64,000 nt of DNA from Candidatus Poribacteria bacterium (GTDB lineage: Bacteria; Poribacteria; WGA-4E; WGA-3G). Numbering within the stretch: position 1 is the first letter of the stretch; each line of letters opens with the position of its first letter. Under the pieces are notes generated by a model. That model did no database searches and was not told the DNA's origin. It saw nothing but the letters and a program-made list of their open reading frames with translations. Positions 25,355 through 33,799 of this stretch are shown piece after piece. The translations under genes were made by a program, and so were the position numbers. The DNA lies in NCBI GenBank assembly GCA_022821495.1, contig JAJEDN010000105.1, positions 62,001 through 126,000 of the forward strand, given 5' to 3'.

Positions 25355-26359
25355 TTAAGAATTTACGCCAATAGCTTTACGTACCTTCGCCAAAATTGGT
25401 ATAGCGATGGCACGTGCTTTTTCCGCGCCCGTCTTAAGTATTCTATCTAATTCATCGGTGTTGTCCATCAAGTCGTTATACCGATCGCGTTTGTCGGAAA
25501 AACTTGCTTCCAGCAACTCGAACAATTCTTGTTTCATTGCGCCGTATGCGAGTCCACCTTCAAGATAGCGTTTCCGCTTCGCAGCAACGGCATCTGCATC
25601 CGCAAAATGCTGATAGATTGCGAAGATATTGCACGCGTCCGGGTCTTTCGGTTCTTCGGGGCGTAAGGAGTCGGTTACAATACGCTTGACCCGTTTAAGT
25701 ATTTCGTTTGAAGGTGCGAAAATTGGGATGACGTTGTTATAACTTTTACTCATCTTTTTTCCGTCAATACCGGGGATAGTCATCACCTCTTCCCGGATTA
25801 CTGCTTCAGGAATCGTCAATATATCGCCATAAGTTTTGTTGAAAACCATCGCGACATCACGCGTGATTTCAAGGTGTTGCTGCTGGTCAAGCCCGACCGG
25901 CACAAAATGTGTTCCGAAGAGTAAGATGTCTGCTGCCATCAAAACAGGGTACGTGAAAAGCCCTACGTTAATGTTCTTATCCTCTTCACGCCCCTCGGCA
26001 GTGTTATCATCAACTATAGCTTTGTAAGCATGTGAGCGGTTAAGCAAACCTTTTGCTGTGAAACAGGACAACACCCACGCTAACTCAAATACCTCTGGAA
26101 TATCCGATTGGCGGTAGAAAATCGTTTCATCTGGATTTAAGCCCAATGCTATCCACGTCGCCGATGCTTGGTAGGTGAGATTCGTCAACTTTTTTCGATC
26201 TCTGACCGTTGTCAAGGCGTGATAATCCGGTATAAAGTAGAGTGCCTGAAATTTTTCCGCAAGTTCCAATGACGGTTTAAGCATACCGAGGTAGTTGCCG
26301 ATGTGCGGGGGACCTGTCGGTTTAAGTCCTGTTAAAGCAATCTGTTCCAATTTTTCCAT
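25355..26359 (-). CDS. trpS: tryptophanyl-tRNA synthetase
   Basis: This class I aminoacyl-tRNA synthetase (334 residues from the ATG) charges tRNA-Trp. G-L-K-P-T-G-P-P-H-I-G-N-Y-L-G (residues 11-25) carries the HIGH-type motif and K-M-S-K-S (about 205) is the second ATP site. G-L-D-Q-Q-Q-H-L-E is also typical. AGGAGG directly abuts the ATG at 26359, which is too close for normal initiation. TTG at 26350, nine bases after the AGGAGG, gives a three-residue-shorter protein and may be the real start. It is probably transcribed from within or upstream of the palindromic repeat at 26385-26479. Confidence 0.95.
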   Translation of the reverse strand: MEKLEQIALTGLKPTGPPHIGNYLGMLKPSLELAEKFQALYFIPDYHALTTVRDRKKLTNLTYQASATWIALGLNPDETIFYRQSDIPEVFELAWVLSCFTAKGLLNRSHAYKAIVDDNTAEGREEDKNINVGLFTYPVLMAADILLFGTHFVPVGLDQQQHLEITRDVAMVFNKTYGDILTIPEAVIREEVMTIPGIDGKKMSKSYNNVIPIFAPSNEILKRVKRIVTDSLRPEEPKDPDACNIFAIYQHFADADAVAAKRKRYLEGGLAYGAMKQELFELLEASFSDKRDRYNDLMDNTDELDRILKTGAEKARAIAIPILAKVRKAIGVNS

Positions 26360-26384
26360 CCTCCTTTTTGATACTAATTTTATC

Positions 26385-26479
26385 AGGGCTTACGCAGCCC
26401 CACTGCAGGGTTTTTGCTTGGGTGTTTTTTCAGGGTTTGAAACCCCGCCTGCGTTATTATGAAAAAATGCGTAAGTCCT
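26385..26479. repeat. MITE-like palindromic repeat, AGGACTTACGC family
   Basis: This 95-bp element starts AGGGCTTACGCA and ends TGCGTAAGTCCT. It contains GGGTTTGAAACCCCGCCTGC, half of the inner palindrome seen complete at 60629-60657. It sits just before trpS, so it could supply or interrupt its leader. Confidence 0.7.
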
Positions 26480-26508
26480 GTTTATTATACTCCGTTGAGC
26501 GGAGTATG

Positions 26509-27318
26509 TCAATCAAGCCTCTGAATTTCAACGGTATCGCCCCACTTCAACCCTAAACTGATCTCAGCATTCCCACCATTTATCGCAATTTCTAACAACC
26601 CGTAACTTCCGATAATTGCCAGCGGTTCGCCAACTTCAGATTCGGCATACGCACGGTTGATCTGCTTAAGCCGTATATTTCCGACTCTAATTTCATAAGC
26701 AGCAGTATCGTCGGCGATGGCGTTTTCCGAGATATTGGTTATCCCGTTCCCAAATCTATCAGTTTTCACGATGTGTCCTGTTATCGTGTTGCCGGACCTC
26801 TGCGGTGTCAGAATCGGGAACTCGACGAGACCTTGCATCGGCGGCCCGATATTCGTAAGCGGTGAACCCAGGGATAAATGGGCTGCAACAGGTGCGAAAA
26901 TATCCCTACCGTGAAATGTGTTACTCACCTCTGGCAAAAAATAATCTGGATTCTGAATTGCTACCGCATTTATTGCGAGTTCAGTTTTGTTGTCAATGTT
27001 TTGCAGTAGGTAACTCAACACGCCGTTGTCAGGGCAGACGAAAAATGTCCCGTCTATTTCGCAGACGATTGCCTGTCGGTCTGTACCTACTCCCGGATCT
27101 ACAACAATCGTGTGAATTGTGCCTTTCGGAAAATGGCGGTGTGCAGTATGGATTGTGAAGGCAGCCTCATGAATATCCTGCGGTGGAATGGCATGCGTGA
27201 GGTCAACGATCTGCACGTCTGGATTTATACCGAGGATGACACCTTTCATAATTCCGACGTAAGTATCGCGTATCCCAAAATCGGTTGTAAGTGTGATAAT
27301 ACGAGTGGGTTCGTTCAT
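26509..27318 (-). CDS. SAM hydroxide adenosyltransferase (DUF62, SAM hydrolase)
   Basis: The protein is 269 residues from ATG 27318; the frame extends to 27420, but that part overlaps the neighbouring gene and is not family-like. It starts I-I-T-L-T-T-D-F-G-I-R-D-T-Y-V-G-I-M-K-G, then I-H-T-I-V-V-D-P-G-V-G-T and F-V-C-P-D-N-G-V-L-S, the hallmarks of the fluorinase/DUF62 superfamily. The D-x-R/H-type residues needed for halide use are not evident, so the likely reaction is SAM plus water to adenosine and methionine. It follows the isomerase gene by 10 bases. The physiological role of this activity is not settled. Confidence 0.9.
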   Translation of the reverse strand: MNEPTRIITLTTDFGIRDTYVGIMKGVILGINPDVQIVDLTHAIPPQDIHEAAFTIHTAHRHFPKGTIHTIVVDPGVGTDRQAIVCEIDGTFFVCPDNGVLSYLLQNIDNKTELAINAVAIQNPDYFLPEVSNTFHGRDIFAPVAAHLSLGSPLTNIGPPMQGLVEFPILTPQRSGNTITGHIVKTDRFGNGITNISENAIADDTAAYEIRVGNIRLKQINRAYAESEVGEPLAIIGSYGLLEIAINGGNAEISLGLKWGDTVEIQRLD

Positions 27319-27328
27319 GACCGACTCA

Positions 27329-28129
27329 TTATAGGTTCGCTTGCATCCAAGCAAAACTTTTTCGCTGCCCGGTTCCGTCGTTTTCTCTGCCCTCATATTC
27401 GCAGCACCAGACGCCGTCATAACCTGCCTCTCTCAAGCATTGGATTGCCTTTGCGAGATTTATTTCACCTTCACCAAGTGCTTCACCCTTGTAATCACCG
27501 CGTGAGCCTGTCCCGTCTTTTAGATGTGTATGCAACGTATAGGGTGCGACGATTTCATAGTATCTCCCAACTGTCTCTAAATCGTGACCTGCCCAACGGT
27601 AATTCATCGTGTCCATATTCGCGCCGACATATTTAGAACCGACTCGCTCGAAGAGTTCTACCTGCAAATCGCCGTCATTTGTAACGATGCCGTGGTTGTC
27701 CACCGCTAAGTAAACTCCATGGCGTTCGGCAAATTCAAGGCATCGTGTTAGACAGCCAGCCATCGCTTCGATCCATCGACTTTCTGGGACAGCATCCTTT
27801 GCTGCACCACCTTCTGTCCGAAGCACAGAGGTTCCAAGCAGTTTGGCAAGTCCGGCAATGCGTTCCATCCGATCAACTTGCGAACGGATAGCTTCTTCTT
27901 CCAGCAGGACGAAGTCATTCCCTGCTGCGAGTGCTGAGACTTGTAAGCCATAACCTTCAACCTGTTTTCTGACGGCTTCCGCATTTTGTTCGGGATTGGC
28001 GGTTTCCGAATTCCATACATCACCAATCTGAAGTTCAACGTAATTAAATCCCGTCTCGCTGGTAAATTTCAGAAAATCGTCGAGTGAACTACTTGCGTAG
28101 TTGTAATGAATAAGCCCCAATTTTGACAT
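27329..28129 (-). CDS. sugar phosphate isomerase/epimerase-like TIM-barrel protein
   Basis: Start ATG 28129 (266 residues) is chosen because the family begins there: S-K-L-G-L-I-H-Y-N-Y, then G-F-N-Y-V-E-L-Q-I-G. The upstream extension is not conserved-looking, and AGGAG lies 12 bases before this ATG. Y-L-A-V-D-N-H-G, G-A-N-M-D-T-M-N and H-L-K-D-G-T-G supply Glu/Asp/His metal ligands of the AP-endonuclease-2 fold. W-C-C-E-Y-E-G-R-E near the end carries the last glutamate. Members isomerise sugars or inosose. The substrate is unknown. Confidence 0.88.
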   Translation of the reverse strand: MSKLGLIHYNYASSSLDDFLKFTSETGFNYVELQIGDVWNSETANPEQNAEAVRKQVEGYGLQVSALAAGNDFVLLEEEAIRSQVDRMERIAGLAKLLGTSVLRTEGGAAKDAVPESRWIEAMAGCLTRCLEFAERHGVYLAVDNHGIVTNDGDLQVELFERVGSKYVGANMDTMNYRWAGHDLETVGRYYEIVAPYTLHTHLKDGTGSRGDYKGEALGEGEINLAKAIQCLREAGYDGVWCCEYEGRENDGTGQRKSFAWMQANL

Positions 28130-28263
28130 GAATTTATCTGCTCCTCTTGCGTGGTAGGCGCGCTTTAGAAACGCTCCGATCAATGGTATATTGTTAATAG
28201 TAAAATCTACTGTAATTGTTGAACACTTTTGCTGACAGCGGACAGCTGGCAACGAAAAAAGAC

Positions 28264-28292
28264 TTGCATCTTTAAAACAACTGTGCTATAAT
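28264..28292 (+). promoter_or_regulatory. sigma-70-type promoter for mqnE
   Basis: TTGCAT (28264-28269), 17 bases and TATAAT (28287-28292) lie about 110 bases before the mqnE start. The -10 is exact and the -35 has two mismatches. Confidence 0.55.
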
Positions 28293-28403
28293 ACCGTCAG
28301 TAAAAGCAAGTGTCAAGCAATTTTTCACTTTACCGTGGTAAGTTTTGAGTTATAGACTTCACTAAAACCAAAGAAAATTGGATGGTCGATCAGGATAAGA
28401 ATA

Positions 28404-29540
28404 ATGGAGAACTATAGTCGTTTTGTGGACCCTAAATTGGGTGCCATCTACGAAAAAGTCAAGGCAGAACAGCGACTCTCTTTTGAAGAAGGGGTTTCGC
28501 TTTATGAAAGCCCTGATATTACAGGCGTTGGATTCATTGCTAACCATGTCCGTGAACGTTTAAATGGGAACGTTGCCTATTATAACATCAACCAGCATAT
28601 TGATTATTCAAATGTTTGTATTCTTCACGCGCGATGCCATTTTTGTGCTTTTGCCCGAAAAAACATGCAGACCGAAGGTGCGTGGGAAATGAGTGTTGAT
28701 GAGTTCTTAGACAAGGCGATGTACTCTATTGAGAACGGATGCACCGAAATTCACAGCGTTGGCGGATTACACCCGAAACTGCCGTTTGATTATTACCTTG
28801 ATATTATCCGTGGTCTCAAAGAACGGATGCCACAGGTACACCTCAAATTCTTCACGGCTGTCGAAATTCACCACTTCTCGCGCATCTTTAAAATGTCAAT
28901 GGAAGAAGTTTTAACACAGTTAAGAGAAGCTGGGTTGGATTCCTTACCGGGCGGCGGTGCAGAAATTTTTGACGAAGAGACGCGGGAAAAGATTTGCCCG
29001 GGTAAGCTTAGCGCGGAGGGATGGTTAGAGGTTCACGACATCGCCCATCGTCTCGGTATCTCTACAAACGCGACGATGCTTTATGGGCACCTTGAGACAA
29101 ACGGAGATCGGGTAGATCATCTCATCCGACTCCGCGAACAGCAAGATAAATCCGGTGGTTTTGTAACTTTTATTCCGCTTGCGTTTCACCCTGCGAACAC
29201 CCGTATGGCGTACCTGCCTTCAACGACAGGGTTAACAGACCTCAGGAACATTGCGGTCGCGCGTCTCATGCTTGATAATATTCCACATATTAAGGTTTAT
29301 TGGATTATGACGGGCTTGAAAACTGCGCAGGTCGCGCTCCGTTTTGGAGCTGATGATATTGACGGGACCGTGACTGAGGAGAAAATTACGCACATGGCGG
29401 GTGCCGACACACCAGAGGCTGTCTCCGTTTCGTCGCTAACACACCTCATTGAGGAAGCAGGATTTGTGCCCGTTGAGCGTGATACGCTTTACAATGAAAT
29501 TGTCCGAGAGGGAGATCGGTGGTACAGAAAAGCCGCTTGA
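28404..29540 (+). CDS. mqnE: aminofutalosine synthase (radical SAM)
   Basis: This 378-residue radical SAM enzyme of the futalosine menaquinone pathway joins the MqnA product to SAM. Family landmarks are E-I-H-S-V-G-G-L-H-P (about 115), L-K-F-F-T-A-V-E-I-H-H, P-G-G-G-A-E-I-F and the C-terminal H-M-A-G-A. The cluster cysteines are C72, C78 and C81, giving C-x5-C-x2-C rather than the usual C-x3-C-x2-C; two residues (H-A) appear inserted. The MqnC alternative is less likely because the second-half motifs match MqnE. mqnA overlaps its end by 22 bases. Ordinary cytoplasmic enzyme; the cysteine spacing is the only oddity. Confidence 0.9.
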   Translation: MENYSRFVDPKLGAIYEKVKAEQRLSFEEGVSLYESPDITGVGFIANHVRERLNGNVAYYNINQHIDYSNVCILHARCHFCAFARKNMQTEGAWEMSVDEFLDKAMYSIENGCTEIHSVGGLHPKLPFDYYLDIIRGLKERMPQVHLKFFTAVEIHHFSRIFKMSMEEVLTQLREAGLDSLPGGGAEIFDEETREKICPGKLSAEGWLEVHDIAHRLGISTNATMLYGHLETNGDRVDHLIRLREQQDKSGGFVTFIPLAFHPANTRMAYLPSTTGLTDLRNIAVARLMLDNIPHIKVYWIMTGLKTAQVALRFGADDIDGTVTEEKITHMAGADTPEAVSVSSLTHLIEEAGFVPVERDTLYNEIVREGDRWYRKAA

Positions 29541-30358
29541 GGGTAGGCGCGGTCTCATTTTTGAACACCAAACCGCTCATTTATCCCCTTTTGAACGACG
29601 AAATCCAAGCGGATATTGATCTCTCTGTCGATGTTCCGAGTCGGCTTGCGTTATCCTTAAGTAGAAGTGAACTTGAGGTTGGACTGATCCCGATTATTGA
29701 GTATTTTACAGCGAATCCGTCGGACACGACTTACTGCATTCTACCGGATATATCAATTGCCTCGCATGGAAGCGTCAAAAGTATCCAACTGTTCAGTCGT
29801 GTCCCGATTCCAGAGATTCAATGTATCGGACTGGATACGAATTCCCTGACTTCTATTGCGCTCCTAAAAATCTTACTCGCTGAGAAATATCGAATCTCTC
29901 CAACGTTCACGAGGTGTAAACCAACAGTAAATCCGAAGAGGGTCCTTCAAGCCCCTCAAGATCCGCCTTTTGATGCGATCCTTCTCATTGGAGATGCCGC
30001 GATCAGACACCTTGGTTCGACTGACTATAGTATTGACCTTGGTGAGGAATGGCATGCGTTCACAGGTTTACCCTTTGTCTATGCGTGTTGGGTAGCAAGG
30101 ATGGAAGCACAACTCGGTAATTTACCGGAACTGCTCCTTGAATCGAAAGCACGTGGTATCGCACAAATCCCTGAAATCGCGCGAATTGAAGCACAAAATC
30201 TCGGTTTTTCCGAGAAGTTTTGCCTTGATTATTTGCAACAGTATATCAAATACGATTTGGATGCATCTGCAATTGCAGGACTTGAACTTTTTTATAAGTA
30301 TGCTGTAAAAAACGATCTCGCGTCACCCTATCGTAGTCTCTCTTTTGCCACCAGTTGA
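29519..30358 (+). CDS. mqnA: chorismate dehydratase
   Basis: This 279-residue protein starts at GTG 29519, inside the mqnE 3' end. R-V-G-A-V-S-F-L-N-T-K-P-L, I-P-I-I-E-Y-F, and A-I-L-L-I-G-D-A-A-I-R match MqnA, which converts chorismate to 3-[(1-carboxyvinyl)oxy]benzoate, the first step of the futalosine pathway. The fold is that of a periplasmic-binding protein used as an enzyme. Overlap with mqnE means coupled expression of the first two pathway enzymes. MqnB, MqnC and MqnD are not in the window; the UbiD gene at 17.7 kb may serve a late step. Confidence 0.92.
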   Translation: MVQKSRLRVGAVSFLNTKPLIYPLLNDEIQADIDLSVDVPSRLALSLSRSELEVGLIPIIEYFTANPSDTTYCILPDISIASHGSVKSIQLFSRVPIPEIQCIGLDTNSLTSIALLKILLAEKYRISPTFTRCKPTVNPKRVLQAPQDPPFDAILLIGDAAIRHLGSTDYSIDLGEEWHAFTGLPFVYACWVARMEAQLGNLPELLLESKARGIAQIPEIARIEAQNLGFSEKFCLDYLQQYIKYDLDASAIAGLELFYKYAVKNDLASPYRSLSFATS

Positions 30359-30371
30359 AAGGGTACCGAAA

Positions 30372-30875
30372 ATGGAAACCGTTGAGAAATCCACTAACGG
30401 GACTGAGTTTATAAAACAGTTTGAAGATTATCTTAAAAGTTGTGGACTCCGTTTGACGCAAAAACGGCTGGAAGTCTTAAAACAAGTTTTTGACTATCCT
30501 GGCCATTTCCAAACGGAAGACCTCTTGGTTCAGATGCGCCGAAATGGCTACTTAGTATCGCGCCCGACGATTTATCGAACCCTTCCGTTGCTCGTGAAAA
30601 GCGGGTTGTTAACAGAGTTTATTGACGCACAGAAGAACACTCGCTATGAGAGTATTCATTCCCTCCGTGAACACGCGCACCTTATCTGTCTGCGGTGCAA
30701 TCAGATTGTCGAATTTAAAGAGCCGGAGATTGATGCCTTACAAAAGGCTGTGTGTAAAGCGCATGACTTTAAAGCCGTACGCTTCCGTAATGAAATCATC
30801 GGTTATTGTGCTGAATGCCAAGCAGAGATAGAGCCAAAAGCGTCAGAGGCGAATGGCGGGGTTCCTGCTGCTTAG
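30372..30875 (+). CDS. Fur-family metal-dependent repressor
   Basis: This 167-residue protein starts at ATG 30372; the frame opens earlier, at 30345, but GAAAGGG is better placed for 30372. The winged-helix half contains R-L-T-Q-K-R-L-E-V-L and R-P-T-I-Y-R-T-L-P-L-L. The dimerisation half has H-A-H-L-I-C-L-R-C (first structural Zn C-x-x-C) and G-Y-C-A-E-C (second). It represses metal-uptake or oxidative-stress genes according to subtype (Fur, Zur or PerR), which cannot be told by eye. It follows mqnA by 13 bases. The iron-sulfur genes begin 220 bases later with their own promoter. Confidence 0.92.
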   Translation: METVEKSTNGTEFIKQFEDYLKSCGLRLTQKRLEVLKQVFDYPGHFQTEDLLVQMRRNGYLVSRPTIYRTLPLLVKSGLLTEFIDAQKNTRYESIHSLREHAHLICLRCNQIVEFKEPEIDALQKAVCKAHDFKAVRFRNEIIGYCAECQAEIEPKASEANGGVPAA

Positions 30876-30977
30876 GTTATTGGAAACTCTTCCTGATACG
30901 ACTGGATCCGCACTGAATTCTACCGTGTCTATATCATCATAACATTTTCGTGAATAGTTTCAGTTTTGAGTAAAAAC

Positions 30978-31006
30978 TTGACATACGGCTGGAAATGTTG
31001 TATAAT
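30978..31006 (+). promoter_or_regulatory. consensus sigma-70 promoter for the Fe-S gene pair
   Basis: TTGACA (30978-30983), 17 bases and TATAAT (31001-31006) are exact. The leader contains the palindrome TCTCATAA-A-TTATGAGA (31048-31064), which could be an operator or a hairpin. Confidence 0.75.
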
Positions 31007-31095
31007 TCAGAAAAGGTTTCTTTAATTCGGTTATAGGCTACAATTTATCTCATAAATTATGAGAAAGGAACTTGTAAGCTGATTTACAACGTCTC

Positions 31096-31464
31096 ATGTA
31101 TACGCCACAGGTAACCAACCATTACGAAAATCCGAGAAATGTAGGGACTATCTCGGATGCTGATGGCGGTGCTACTATCGGTTCTCCCGCCAGTGGTGAG
31201 ATGGTGAAATTGACGCTTAAGATAGTGGATGATGTAATTGTTGCTGCGAAGTTCCGTGCGTTCGGATGCCCGACTGCTATCGCAAGCGCGTCTGTTCTCA
31301 CTGAACTGGCTATAGGAACGCACATCTCAGCAGCAGAAATTACCGCAGTACGACTCTCCGATGCGTTAGGCGGGTTGCCAGAGGATAAACTTCGTTATGC
31401 TGCCGCTGCTGAAAATGTTCTGAAAAACGCGATTGCTGATTTTCTATCCAAACAGGAGGTATAA
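31096..31464 (+). CDS. IscU/NifU-like Fe-S scaffold with missing ligands
   Basis: This 122-residue protein has the IscU fold: Y-E-N-P-R-N-V-G, G-E-M-V-K-L-T-L-K-I, F-G-C-P-T-A-I-A-S-A-S-V-L-T-E and E-N-V-L-K-N-A-I. IscU normally holds the nascent cluster on three cysteines and one aspartate. Here the first cysteine (A-C-G-D) is Ser33 with Glu35, the middle one is kept as C58, and the last (H-C) is R100-Y101. It therefore probably cannot assemble a normal cluster and may have another role. No IscS gene is adjacent. AAAGGA is 25 bases before the ATG, so initiation may be weak. It lies five bases before the IscA-type gene. Confidence 0.85.
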   Translation: MYTPQVTNHYENPRNVGTISDADGGATIGSPASGEMVKLTLKIVDDVIVAAKFRAFGCPTAIASASVLTELAIGTHISAAEITAVRLSDALGGLPEDKLRYAAAAENVLKNAIADFLSKQEV

Positions 31465-31469
31465 TCACC

Positions 31470-31799
31470 ATGATTAGTGTCACAGAATCTGCCGCACAAA
31501 AAGCGATCACACTCATTAGTAATAGTGAAACTCCGGCTGAATCCGAACTTGGTTTGCGGATGCAAGTTATCGGTGGCGGCTGCTCCGGTTTCCAATATAA
31601 CCTCGAATTTGGTGGGAAAAAAGACACTGACAAAGTATTTGAATTCCACGGATTAAAGGTTTTTATTGATCCGCGCAGCACGCTCTATCTTGCAGGCTCG
31701 GTGCTCGATTATAACGATGGGTTAATGGATTCAGGCTTTAAAATAACCAATCCGAATGCTAAAAACACATGTGGTTGCGGCGAGTCCTTTAGCGTTTAA
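31470..31799 (+). CDS. IscA/ErpA-type Fe-S carrier protein
   Basis: This 109-residue protein has the three conserved cysteines of the HesB/IscA/ErpA family: G-G-G-C-S-G-F-Q-Y near residue 38 and C-G-C-G near the C-terminus. E-S-A-A-Q-K-A-I and V-F-I-D-P-R-S-T-L-Y-L are also typical. It delivers Fe-S clusters to apo-proteins. It follows the IscU-like gene directly (31464/31470), GGAGGT lies upstream, and the pair shares one promoter. All catalytic cysteines are intact, unlike its neighbour. Confidence 0.95.
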   Translation: MISVTESAAQKAITLISNSETPAESELGLRMQVIGGGCSGFQYNLEFGGKKDTDKVFEFHGLKVFIDPRSTLYLAGSVLDYNDGLMDSGFKITNPNAKNTCGCGESFSV

Positions 31800-31881
31800 C
31801 GCCTCTTTTTTCTCCTCCTTGGCGGGGTGTGTAACCCTGCCCGGGGGTCTGTGTCCCTGCTACTAATAACTCACCCCTAAA

Positions 31882-33228
31882 TTACACCCACGCCGATTTG
31901 AGTTCATGCACCTTCAGCGACACCAAAGTCGCCTCACCCCCATCTGCGTAAACACCAATGTCCGCGTTATCCAAGTCTGGCAGGAAATACGAAGTCATTG
32001 ACAACTCACCATTGTTCCCAAATGCTTCAATAGAGATGCGATCGACCAGAATTTGCAGACAGATTGTGCCATCCTGTGATGTGAGCGGACCAGTTCTCTC
32101 AAGGAACGTCAGTTGTTGTTCAGCGACATCGTAACGGATGTCTTGTCCACGAATCTGAAAACCGACACTGCTGGTGTCGTTAAGTGCTATTTCAGCACGG
32201 ATGTCAAAAAGTTCACCTGTTAATCCTGCCAGCGGATCTTCACCGGGTTTAAGTGTAAGATCGCTCCACGCGTGCGTATACGTATGAATGTTTTCAATTT
32301 CCGCTACCGGTTCTCGATGCAAACGGATACCCTCTGAGGTTGTCCGAAGCGTCAATTGACAGGGGAAACTCATCTGTTGATTAAAAGGCATGTCTGGAGG
32401 GTTGCTGCCATTCATCCATGCAATCTGGATACGTCTGCCGTCAGACGCTGGCACATCGCTCCACGTCTGTGCTGCATAGAAATTGGCACCGTGGTCGGCG
32501 CGATGTGCTTCATCTTCTGGTGTGAACGTTGTGCCATCGAAGTCCCCGATATAATACTTCCCCGCTGCACCCCAGAAGACCCATTTGGTATTTTCAGGAT
32601 CGCCATCGACAGGCAGTTCAAAGATGTCAGGACATTCTGTATCGGGAATCTCCAGATCAGATAACCGTGTCCACGCCTTAAGGTCTGTCGAACCGAACAA
32701 GGTATAGTCATTCTTATCAAGGTAGAGTGCCATCACCCATTTTTGGGTGGGTTCATGCCAGATAACCTTTGGGTCGCGGTTGTCTGCGACAATATGTTCA
32801 ATGACAGGGTTGCCTTCATATTTCGTCCAACTCCGCCCACGGTCGTTGCTATAAGCGATACTTTGGGTGAAGGGTACCTGCTCTGGCGCGTGGCTACCAG
32901 CAGATGTATAAAAGTTGACAAGCACCGCTTCGTCCCCTGTCTGGAAACCACCGGTATTCTTCCAGTCCACGACACCGGAACCGGAGAAGATTGTACCGAG
33001 TTCGTCGGGATGGATGGCGTGTGGCAGTTGCTTCCAATGGACGAGATCTGTGCTGACAGCATGTCCCCAAGTCATATTGCCCCAGTTGATACCTGATGGA
33101 TTGTGTTGAAAGAAGAGGTGGTATTCGCCTTTATAATGGATTAACCCGTTTGGATCGTTAGTCCAGTTGGTTTTCGGTGTGAAGTGAAACTGTGGGCGAT
33201 ACGTTTCCTTATAAGCCGTCTGAATCAT
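31882..33228 (-). CDS. glycoside hydrolase family 32 (invertase/levanase type)
   Basis: This 448-residue enzyme lacks an evident signal peptide. The three catalytic signatures are W-T-N-D-P-N-G (residues 21-27, Asp nucleophile), R-D-P-K (about 150, transition-state Asp) and E-C-P-D (about 194, general acid Glu). An all-beta C-terminal sandwich follows from about residue 320. Such enzymes hydrolyse sucrose or fructans; here it is probably intracellular. It is transcribed alone toward the ErpA-type gene. The convergent gap (31800-31881) contains a GGCGGGGT/AACCCTGCC hairpin that may end transcription. Confidence 0.95.
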   Translation of the reverse strand: MIQTAYKETYRPQFHFTPKTNWTNDPNGLIHYKGEYHLFFQHNPSGINWGNMTWGHAVSTDLVHWKQLPHAIHPDELGTIFSGSGVVDWKNTGGFQTGDEAVLVNFYTSAGSHAPEQVPFTQSIAYSNDRGRSWTKYEGNPVIEHIVADNRDPKVIWHEPTQKWVMALYLDKNDYTLFGSTDLKAWTRLSDLEIPDTECPDIFELPVDGDPENTKWVFWGAAGKYYIGDFDGTTFTPEDEAHRADHGANFYAAQTWSDVPASDGRRIQIAWMNGSNPPDMPFNQQMSFPCQLTLRTTSEGIRLHREPVAEIENIHTYTHAWSDLTLKPGEDPLAGLTGELFDIRAEIALNDTSSVGFQIRGQDIRYDVAEQQLTFLERTGPLTSQDGTICLQILVDRISIEAFGNNGELSMTSYFLPDLDNADIGVYADGGEATLVSLKVHELKSAWV

Positions 33229-33293
33229 TAATTATTTCCTTTCTGTTTTCAATGTGGCAACGGATATATGCGATTTTATTTCTCTTTCAGATT

Positions 33294-33321
33294 ATTCTAT
33301 GCACATTTTTGATTTTGTCAA
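33294..33321 (-). promoter_or_regulatory. sigma-70-type promoter for the GH32 gene
   Basis: Read on the minus strand, TTGACA (33321-33316), 16 bases and TAGAAT (33299-33294) lie about 65 bases from the start. It is divergent from the TPR promoter 26 bases away. Confidence 0.5.
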
Positions 33322-33346
33322 GAATCCTCTGCACTCTATTTTTTGA

Positions 33347-33375
33347 TTGACACCTGAGACTTTTTCTGATAGAAT
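33347..33375 (+). promoter_or_regulatory. sigma-70-type promoter for the TPR and selenoprotein genes
   Basis: TTGACA (33347-33352), 17 bases and TAGAAT (33370-33375) are 32 bases before the TPR start. The selenoprotein gene 60 bases after the TPR gene may share this transcript; a palindrome (33754-33776) lies between them. Confidence 0.6.
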
Positions 33376-33407
33376 TTTTCCAAATTTTTATTCAGAGGAC
33401 ACAAAGG

Positions 33408-33740
33408 ATGCCGACCGAAGCGGAACTTTACGATGCTGCGCTCACTCATTTTGCCGAAAACGACCTTGAGGCGGCTGTCAATACTTTCAAAGAATTAGTT
33501 GACACTTATCCAGACTATATTGAAGGGTACCTTGGGTTAGGTCACGCTTATGAACGGCTTAGCCGCTATGATGAAGCCATTGAAGCCATTCAGCAGGCGA
33601 TTGATATTAACCCGAAGGATCCACTTGTATATACCAGTTTATCTATGTGTTATCAGCGAAAAGGAATGATCCAAGAGGCAGAAGACGCGATGGCGAAGTC
33701 GCAGCAGCTGCAGATGGAAGCATCCGGTTCATCTACGTGA
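33408..33740 (+). CDS. small TPR protein
   Basis: This 110-residue cytoplasmic protein carries about three tetratricopeptide repeats: A-L-T-H-F-A-E-N-D-L-E-A-A-V, G-L-G-H-A-Y-E-R-L-S-R-Y-D-E-A-I and S-L-S-M-C-Y-Q-R-K-G-M-I-Q-E-A. No signal peptide or membrane segment is present. It probably binds a partner protein. The UGSC selenoprotein gene follows by 59 bases, but nothing else ties the two together. Confidence 0.85.
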   Translation: MPTEAELYDAALTHFAENDLEAAVNTFKELVDTYPDYIEGYLGLGHAYERLSRYDEAIEAIQQAIDINPKDPLVYTSLSMCYQRKGMIQEAEDAMAKSQQLQMEASGSST

Positions 33741-33799
33741 TCTTTTAAAGAGTTGGTGAGGTTATAAACCTCGCCAGCGAAAAATGTTGAGGTTCCATA

